Below are positions 5,566-10,753 of a stretch of 10,753 nt of DNA, piece by piece. Each line of letters begins with the position of its first letter. The first letter of the stretch is position 1. Location: NCBI GenBank assembly GCA_030613165.1, contig JAUWMN010000026.1, forward strand, positions 1 through 10,753, in the 5' to 3' direction. Position numbers and translations under genes: made by a program. This stretch comes from Desulfobacterales bacterium (lineage in GTDB: Bacteria > Desulfobacterota > Desulfobacteria > Desulfobacterales > C00003106). The notes below the pieces were generated by a model. It saw only the letters and a list, made by a program, of their open reading frames with translations, did not search any database and had not been told where the DNA came from.

Positions 5566-7326
5566 TTGAAGCTCAGGTGGAGGTGGCGGGGCGTAGGGCG
5601 TGCCCTTCTTGCAGCGTTATTGATTAATAGCATAGGTATTGCTTCTGATGGCCCCCTGTCGCATGATATCGCACATACGACAGACCACGAGATTGCGGAT
5701 ACACAAACGCATGAGGGAGATAACATAAATGAAACAGGAACGGATAGGGAACGCGAAGAATATGAATCGCATGGACTTGCGGAAGGAATAGGGCCTGAAA
5801 ATAATAATCTTACCGCAATTGACGAAGAGATACAACCTGCGGCGGTCGCGGATGAATCGATTGAGGAAGAAAGCCCGTCCACGGAAGACAGACCTCATGA
5901 AGTTGTGGTGGGACAGGATGTTAAGGTAGAGGAGCCGATCGGCGCTATAGAAGGCTCATCACCTCCGGAAGATACGCCACATGAGGGAGAAGAAAAACGA
6001 GAGGCCATGAAAACCGAATTCATTGAAATAACAGTAGGCAGTGAAATCGACGATGACGCATTGAATGCAATCATGGACGACATAATTTCTGGGGGCAACG
6101 AGCTGTTTGAAGCCGTAACAGAGGAAGAACGCAAACGAGGCGCCTCTGACACAGGAGCAGAAGAAGTTCAGGAGAGCGAGCTGGTTGAGGTTGTGGTGAA
6201 AGAAGGAACTCAAGAAGGTAGCGTAGATACTGTGGACTATGCAGTAAAACCAGAAGAAAAAAAGCCGGATGCGATAGCGCCCCTATATGTTCGTGAGCTT
6301 ATCGGTATCGAGGCCGGCCGCAATGATTCTAATCCTGCGTGGTCTCCCACCGGACAGATGATCGCCTTTGAACGGAGTAAGGGTGACAAGAAGGAGATTC
6401 TGATCGCACGGCTCGATGGCACGATTGTAGAGAAAGTGTACTTTCGGTTGCCTGAAGAAGATAATGAGATGAATTTTTTCTTCCCCGGCATATGTGAGGA
6501 TGTGAGTTATAATGCCGGGGTAAGCTGGTCGCCGGTTGGAGACCGGTTTGTATTTATGAGCAATGGTGGAAGCGGCAACTATGATCTCTACCTCCGCGAA
6601 CTGGGGAACAACACAACAACAAGACTTACGGAACATGGGGAGAAAGACGGTCAAGCACGGTGGTCGCCGGTAGCTGATCAGCTCCTTTTTGTGTCAGGTC
6701 GTAGGGGGAAAGCGGACATTTATCTCATGAACCTCGCAGACAATGCAACCACACTCATGACGAACGGGAACAAATCATATTTGTACCCTCAGTGGTCTCC
6801 CGATGGCGCGAAGGTTGTGATGATCTATGGAAGCAACGAAAATCACGATATCTATCTTATTGATGATGTGCGAAGACCCACGGAGACATGTGAGGCGCTT
6901 ACCACGTGGACCTATGACGATTTGAGACCGGTATGGTCTCCCGACGGCAAGAAGATCGCTTTTTACTCCAACTATAATTCGGAAAATGATCCGAAGGTAT
7001 GGTGTATTATGGTGATTGCCGCAGATGGTTCAAGCCCCACGGAAGGCGATGGACTTGTTGCGAACGTTGTGGCAACAGATGTTATTCCCAACATTGAGCG
7101 TGGACCTGCGTGGATGCCGGACAGCTCCAGAATCGTGTACGTAAAAAACGACCGGCAGGCATATAATCCAATCTACCTTGTTGACATCGACGAACGCATC
7201 GATCTCCCTCTCAGGACGGAGACAAAGATGAACTACGACGTGGTCTGCTCAGCCGACGGCACCATTGCATTTCGTTCCCAGGTTGAACAGTGGGATCATA
7301 TTTATATTGCGAAGTTGAGGCAATAA
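5566..7326 (+). CDS. exported TolB-like PD40 beta-propeller protein with long acidic linker
   Basis: 586 aa from a TTG start. An N-terminal basic and hydrophobic segment (RWRWRGVGRALLAALLINSIGIAS, 4-27) looks like a Sec signal peptide with cleavage near residue 27; there is no lipobox. Residues 28-240 are a very acidic, low-complexity linker with repeated PHE/THE motifs (SPSTEDRPHE at 103, SSPPEDTPHE at 131) and no recognisable fold. From 252 to the end come seven PD40/WD40-like blade motifs, with the WSPxG core at W259, W321, W366, W410, W457, W516 (MPDS) and 561 (CSADG), the propeller type of TolB. It differs from true TolB: that N-terminal domain is missing, the length is well over TolB's (about 430), and no Pal or TolA gene is nearby. 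The likely role is a periplasmic binding or scaffold propeller partnering the lipoprotein encoded 22 nt upstream. Confidence 0.9.
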   Translation: MKLRWRWRGVGRALLAALLINSIGIASDGPLSHDIAHTTDHEIADTQTHEGDNINETGTDREREEYESHGLAEGIGPENNNLTAIDEEIQPAAVADESIEEESPSTEDRPHEVVVGQDVKVEEPIGAIEGSSPPEDTPHEGEEKREAMKTEFIEITVGSEIDDDALNAIMDDIISGGNELFEAVTEEERKRGASDTGAEEVQESELVEVVVKEGTQEGSVDTVDYAVKPEEKKPDAIAPLYVRELIGIEAGRNDSNPAWSPTGQMIAFERSKGDKKEILIARLDGTIVEKVYFRLPEEDNEMNFFFPGICEDVSYNAGVSWSPVGDRFVFMSNGGSGNYDLYLRELGNNTTTRLTEHGEKDGQARWSPVADQLLFVSGRRGKADIYLMNLADNATTLMTNGNKSYLYPQWSPDGAKVVMIYGSNENHDIYLIDDVRRPTETCEALTTWTYDDLRPVWSPDGKKIAFYSNYNSENDPKVWCIMVIAADGSSPTEGDGLVANVVATDVIPNIERGPAWMPDSSRIVYVKNDRQAYNPIYLVDIDERIDLPLRTETKMNYDVVCSADGTIAFRSQVEQWDHIYIAKLRQ

Positions 7327-7377
7327 CGAGTTTGACTTCGCACAACGTTTTCGAGAAATGGAACGATTATATTTGAC

Positions 7378-7382
7378 AGGAG
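7378..7382 (+). promoter_or_regulatory. ribosome binding site deciding the start of the 493-aa TPR protein
   Basis: AGGAG with a 5-nt spacer to ATG 7388. An earlier in-frame ATG at 7358 lacks a comparable site and would add ten residues before a textbook signal peptide. Confidence 0.75.
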
Positions 7383-7387
7383 TGGAT

Positions 7388-8869
7388 ATGAAACGAGTTG
7401 CGTTGTTTTGTGTCATGATTTTCTTTCTGACGTCGCCGTCGTATTCTGCAGATGACCCTATGCAACGTGGCATGGAGCTTTACAAGAAACACCACTACGA
7501 AGAGGCAGCTCGAATGCTCCACTCATATCTCTCTTCTGTCCAACCCGGCAAGAAGAGTGCCATGTGCTTAAGTCTGGGTATGATCTGTTTCAAAAACGCT
7601 GAATTATACCGCCAATTGTACCAGGCATCATTATCGGTCAATCTAGACTATCTTAAAAGGCTTTCCGCCGTTAAGGGAAAGGCGCGAAGCCGTTTTGTAA
7701 AACTCTATATGGGTGAGGCATTCTTAGAAGCGGGGAATCCTCGGAAGGCGGCATCCTGTTTCAGGGAATTTATTGCTGATAAACAGATAAGCACAAAGCA
7801 CAAAGCCATTGCACGGGTGGGCCTGGGGCTCGCTCATTATAGGGAGGGGAAAAAGCAACAGGCACTTGATCTTTGGTCCGGCATTAAGATGAGCGCCCCG
7901 GAGGTATTATCCGAGCTTGCCGCAGCATACAGCACGGCGGGGCTCACGAACAGGAACCCATCAGTGATGTGTGAAAAGGCCCTTGCATCGGTGAAAAAGG
8001 CTGGGCAAGAGCCGTCGATAAGAATACTGAAAAATGTTATCGGGGTCTATGCCCGAACAGGGCTCATCAAAAAGGGACTCGATCTGGTCAGGCACGCGGA
8101 TATGAAAGGGTTTTCATATGAAGAGGTGCTTGTTAAAAACAAGACAATCCGCTTCTACGATTTCGCACTCCTCAACAACTTGTCAATGTTTTACGGAAAG
8201 GCGAGTCTGGGTTATCTGAAAGAGGCGGCAGCGGACCCCAAGGTCAAAGATGCGGCGCATTATTACTTGGGTGAAGCGCATGCCCTGTTCGGCAACATTG
8301 ACCAGTCAATCAAGGTGACCGATTCGTTTCTGTCATCTTCACGGATGCCGCGGCAGTATAAGGATAAAGCAACGGTGCGGCAGGCCGCCAACCGTTATCA
8401 AAAAGGGCATAAGACAGAAGCAATAAACTTTTTGAACAACCTCTCACGGCAAAAGGCTGCACCCGATCTCCTCGCGGAGGTCCTCTTTACGTGCAGCAGG
8501 CTTCATTGTGAATGCCCGGAAACAGTTGCAAAGGCAATGGCTTTGGCTGAGTCAGGAGAAGGGAAAAACCTGTCCAGCGTCAATTGTGCGCTCGGCACCT
8601 ACTATCTGTGGCAGAAGGACTACGGGAAGGCGGTCTTCTACATGGAAGCAGGGAGAGACAAGAGCAATAAAAACAGGATTGAGCAGAACGACCCTTTGAC
8701 GCTTACCAACCTGGCTGAAGCTTATTACCGCACCAAGAAATTTTCTGAGGCCCTGGAGATATATTTTGAAATGAGCAAGCATTTTCCGGCGTTACGACAG
8801 ATTCAGGTTGCAATGCAGGGCGTCTATTCAATGGAACAGAAAAGTGCGGGAGACGTTAAGGTCTTTTAG
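7388..8869 (+). CDS. periplasmic TPR-repeat protein
   Basis: 493 aa. The signal peptide MKRVALFCVMIFFLTSPSYSA has likely cleavage near residue 20-21; there is no lipobox, so it is predicted to be soluble in the periplasm. The rest is almost wholly helical TPR-type repeats: about 23-54, 101-135, 139-166, 173-188, 289-321, 331-355, 397-424 and 437-467, the last two being the most canonical (ALGTYYLWQKDYGKAVFYME; NLAEAYYRTKKFSEALEIYF). The middle (190-285) is degenerate helical repeat. No catalytic residues are apparent; TPR solenoids typically bind peptides or partner proteins. It sits 61 nt after the propeller gene and shares TPRs with the 860-aa lipoprotein, which supports a joint complex. 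The precise family is not recognised. Confidence 0.88.
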   Translation: MKRVALFCVMIFFLTSPSYSADDPMQRGMELYKKHHYEEAARMLHSYLSSVQPGKKSAMCLSLGMICFKNAELYRQLYQASLSVNLDYLKRLSAVKGKARSRFVKLYMGEAFLEAGNPRKAASCFREFIADKQISTKHKAIARVGLGLAHYREGKKQQALDLWSGIKMSAPEVLSELAAAYSTAGLTNRNPSVMCEKALASVKKAGQEPSIRILKNVIGVYARTGLIKKGLDLVRHADMKGFSYEEVLVKNKTIRFYDFALLNNLSMFYGKASLGYLKEAAADPKVKDAAHYYLGEAHALFGNIDQSIKVTDSFLSSSRMPRQYKDKATVRQAANRYQKGHKTEAINFLNNLSRQKAAPDLLAEVLFTCSRLHCECPETVAKAMALAESGEGKNLSSVNCALGTYYLWQKDYGKAVFYMEAGRDKSNKNRIEQNDPLTLTNLAEAYYRTKKFSEALEIYFEMSKHFPALRQIQVAMQGVYSMEQKSAGDVKVF

Positions 8870-8895
8870 ATATGAGATTAATACTATCATACCAG

Positions 8896-8922
8896 AAAGG
8901 ACGTATGATTAAGAGTGTTTGA
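8896..8922 (+). other. possible mini-ORF (MIKSV) in the leader of the solute-binding protein gene
   Basis: A GAAAGGA ribosome-like site (8896-8902) precedes ATG 8905 by 2 nt, and the frame closes at TGA 8920-8922 after five codons. It lies 32 nt before the SBP start. The spacing is shorter than ideal. It could couple translation or be chance. A 10-nt imperfect direct repeat (CGTATGATTA at 8902, CGTACGATTA at 8929) overlaps it. Confidence 0.2.
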
Positions 8923-8943
8923 ATAAATCGTACGATTACCTGG

Positions 8944-8949
8944 AGGAGG
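8944..8949 (+). promoter_or_regulatory. ribosome binding site deciding the SBP start
   Basis: AGGAGG inside a GGAGGAGGAG run, 5 nt before ATG 8955. It favours this ATG over an in-frame TTG at 8919, which has no comparable site and would place twelve polar residues ahead of the signal peptide. Confidence 0.85.
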
Positions 8950-8954
8950 AGCTT

Positions 8955-10574
8955 ATGAAAAGGTTAGCGGGTGTTCTGTTTCTTATTGTCTTAATTACGT
9001 TGGTCGTTATAGTGCCCCCGTCAGAGGCGGCACCGAAGAATAACGGGAAGTCGGATGGAGGGACGCTGAATTACGGTGAGTACGGCAGGCCGGCCACGCT
9101 GGATCCCATTACCAGCAATGACATGATCTCCCTACGTATTACCGAACTTATCTTTAACGGTCTTGTAGGGATCAATGAGCGGCAGGAGATCGTGCCTGAG
9201 CTGGCGGAACGGTGGGAGATATCCAATGACGGCCGTACGTATACCTTTTACCTGAGGAGTGATGTGACATGGCATCCCAGGGAAGACGAAGAACTTCGGC
9301 CGTTTACCGCGGATGATGTTGTGTTCACATACAACATTATGACGCATCCTAAAACCATCACCTCTCTTAAGGTCAGGTATGAGTTTATAGGGGGCGTCAC
9401 GAAACTTGATGACTACACAGTGGAGTGTAAACTCAAAAGGCCGGTTCTTAACGCACTCGCCAAGTTCAGCTTCAAGATTATACCACAACATGGACCGAGC
9501 ACGCCCGAGTACCTTACAAGGGAAGACCCCTTTGTACACAAACCGATCGGGACAGGGCCCTACATGCTGAAGAACCTCACTGCCGACCGTGAGGTTGTAC
9601 TCGTCGCAAACGAAAACTATTTTAACGGCCGTCCTCACGTAGACAAGTTTGTTGCCAAACCTTTTGCGGACCAGAATATTATGACGCAAGCGCTCATGTT
9701 TAATGCTATTGACATGGTTGTGTTGGTAAACCCCAGAAATATACCCGAGCTCCAGGGTGACAAGCGCTTTGTTCTGCAGCCGTACAACGCCTTGTCATAT
9801 TCATTTTTTGGCTACAACATGCGAAATCCGTTGCTTGCCGACAAGCGCGTGCGCAAGGCGATAGGCTATGCAGTGAATCGTCAGGAAATGCTCGATGCGT
9901 TCTTTAATGCTCAGGGGACGATAATCTCCGGCCCTTTCGCTCCCGGGAGTTGGGCGTATAATCTGGATGTGCGGCCGTTGCCGTATGACCCTCAAAAGGC
10001 ACGCGATCTCTTGCAAGAGGCGGGTTTTGTTCAGGGAACCGACGGTATCATGGAGCAGAACGGCGAAAAACTCTCCCTGACCCTTAAGGTGCCCATAGAA
10101 AAGGAGAACGAGGCTGTCAAGCGCGTAGTGCTTGCCTTTAAAAGCTATCTTAAGAAAATAGGTGTGGATATCAAGGTGGAATTTAAGGAATGGTTGTCCT
10201 GGAAAGAAAGCGTTTTTCTGAAGCACGACTATGACATTATATTCGCCTCATGGGTCTTTGACGATTCCGCCGATATATCGTCACTTTTCCATTCAGCAGA
10301 AATCGGCCCATGGAAGAATAACTTTGGCGCTTACTCCAATCCCGAGGTGGACAGTCTTATTGTGGAAAGCAAACTCACGCTCGACCACGAAAAACGGAGA
10401 ACCATAAATCGAAAACTTCACGCTCTTATCGCAGAGGAGAGTCCTTATACCTTTCTCTGGACCCTCACGAACTATGCAGCTTACAATAAGAAATTGAGAC
10501 ACGTTGCGATTCACCCGTACAAGTTCTTTTCGTTCGCTGACCATTGGTTCATTCCCGAGGAAGAACAGAAATAA
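8955..10574 (+). CDS. ABC transporter substrate-binding protein, family 5 (peptide/nickel, Dpp/Opp type)
   Basis: A 539-aa periplasmic binding protein that captures a solute, typically oligopeptides, and in some family members nickel chelates or sugars, and delivers it to an ABC permease. The signal peptide MKRLAGVLFLIVLITLVVIVPPSEAA has cleavage near 25-26 and no lipobox, so it is soluble. SBP_bac_5 landmarks, in order: LNYGEYGRPATLDP (38-51), LVGINERQEIVPELAERW (70-87), FTADDVVFTYN (117-127), the signature PIGTGPYMLK (197-206), RVRKAIGYAVNRQEML (298-313), YDPQKARDLLQEAGF (344-358), and YSNPEVDSLI near 460. The length is typical for the family. The substrate cannot be read from sequence. A hairpin and the start of a probable permease gene follow, as in Dpp-type operons. 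Confidence 0.95.
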   Translation: MKRLAGVLFLIVLITLVVIVPPSEAAPKNNGKSDGGTLNYGEYGRPATLDPITSNDMISLRITELIFNGLVGINERQEIVPELAERWEISNDGRTYTFYLRSDVTWHPREDEELRPFTADDVVFTYNIMTHPKTITSLKVRYEFIGGVTKLDDYTVECKLKRPVLNALAKFSFKIIPQHGPSTPEYLTREDPFVHKPIGTGPYMLKNLTADREVVLVANENYFNGRPHVDKFVAKPFADQNIMTQALMFNAIDMVVLVNPRNIPELQGDKRFVLQPYNALSYSFFGYNMRNPLLADKRVRKAIGYAVNRQEMLDAFFNAQGTIISGPFAPGSWAYNLDVRPLPYDPQKARDLLQEAGFVQGTDGIMEQNGEKLSLTLKVPIEKENEAVKRVVLAFKSYLKKIGVDIKVEFKEWLSWKESVFLKHDYDIIFASWVFDDSADISSLFHSAEIGPWKNNFGAYSNPEVDSLIVESKLTLDHEKRRTINRKLHALIAEESPYTFLWTLTNYAAYNKKLRHVAIHPYKFFSFADHWFIPEEEQK

Positions 10575-10600
10575 GGAATCATTGCGACGCTATCTTCTTA

Positions 10601-10642
10601 AAAGGAATGCCGCGTATCTTCAAAAGAACCCGGCATTCCTTT
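10601..10642 (+). terminator. strong hairpin between the SBP and permease genes (attenuator or mRNA-protecting stem)
   Basis: A perfect 12-bp stem AAAGGAATGCCG (10601-10612) / CGGCATTCCTTT (10631-10642) with an 18-nt loop, 27 nt after the SBP stop. There is no U-tract after the stem, so full Rho-independent termination is doubtful. In many SBP-permease operons such stems lower downstream expression or protect the upstream mRNA 3' end, giving excess binding protein. Confidence 0.6.
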
Positions 10643-10659
10643 AAGAGTCATTCTGAATC

Positions 10660-10753
10660 ATGAAACTTTCTGCCATTAGACCTATAACACTCCTGTTAGC
10701 CAAGGAACTGGTTATCACCGCATTTTTGCTCCTGGGAGTGAGCTTTGTGGTAT
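10660..10753 (+). CDS. start of a membrane protein, probably DppB-like ABC permease (3' truncated)
   Basis: 31 codons are visible from ATG 10660. The protein begins with a short polar N-terminus (MKLSAIRPITLLLAKEL) and enters a hydrophobic segment VITAFLLLGVSFVV ending at the window edge. The LLGVSxxVF-like first helix and the position just after a family-5 SBP suggest the DppB/OppB-type inner-membrane permease. No good Shine-Dalgarno precedes this ATG (only AAGAG about 11 nt away), so the true start may differ. Too little is present to exclude another membrane protein. Confidence 0.5.
   Translation, partial: MKLSAIRPITLLLAKELVITAFLLLGVSFVV

Noticed and set aside
5193..5882. 229-aa open frame on the minus strand
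   Set aside because: Ser/Leu/Val-rich antisense shadow spanning the junction of two well-supported plus-strand genes, with no ribosome site or domain.
5566..7326. Calling the propeller gene tolB of a Tol-Pal system
   Set aside because: The TolB N-terminal domain is absent, the protein is much longer, and no tolQRA, pal or cpoB is adjacent.
9132..9689. 185-aa open frame on the minus strand
   Set aside because: Lies wholly inside the SBP gene, opposite conserved family-5 motifs.

Overview
The window looks like chromosomal DNA from an anaerobic Gram-negative bacterium, most likely a Desulfobacterota/"Deltaproteobacteria"-type organism. This is inferred from four things: an Fe-S flavin oxidoreductase of the 2,4-dienoyl-CoA reductase family, two outer-membrane-type lipoproteins, Sec-exported periplasmic proteins, and short palindrome-rich intergenic repeats of a kind common in such genomes. 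No rRNA, tRNA, CRISPR array or transposase was seen.

Left part (1-1912, minus strand). An Old-Yellow-Enzyme/FadH-like oxidoreductase runs off the left edge: the FMN barrel, the [4Fe-4S] cysteines and the first part of the FAD domain are visible. Behind it lies a 162-bp MITE-like element with 22-bp perfect terminal inverted repeats, then an unrecognised 163-aa ORF whose stop codon lies inside the element. A second, diverged element of the same type lies at 2044-2156, so the unknown gene is bracketed by two related repeats. The 450-bp gap 1913-2362 is otherwise AT-rich and separates the divergent transcription units.

Right part (2363-10753, plus strand). Six co-directional genes follow, each with at least one export or membrane signal: (1) a 150-aa lipoprotein with one carboxypeptidase-regulatory-like (CRD) domain; (2) an 860-aa lipoprotein with three N-terminal CRD-like repeats, a CsgG/FlgT-like region, a fourth CRD-like repeat, a PEGA domain and C-terminal TPRs; (3) a 586-aa exported TolB-like beta-propeller behind a ~210-residue acidic linker; (4) a 493-aa exported TPR protein; (5) a 539-aa family-5 (Dpp/Opp-type) solute-binding protein; (6) the first 31 codons of a membrane protein, probably the cognate DppB-like permease. 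Gaps are 145, 22, 61, 85 and 85 nt.

Working picture (inference). Genes 1-4 look like an uncharacterised envelope assembly built from protein-protein interaction modules (CRD, PEGA, TPR, PD40 propeller). These modules resemble those fused in PorE of the type IX secretion system, but here they are spread over separate proteins and no OmpA-like domain is seen. Genes 5-6 start a peptide/nickel-type ABC importer that may belong to the same transcript or be merely adjacent.
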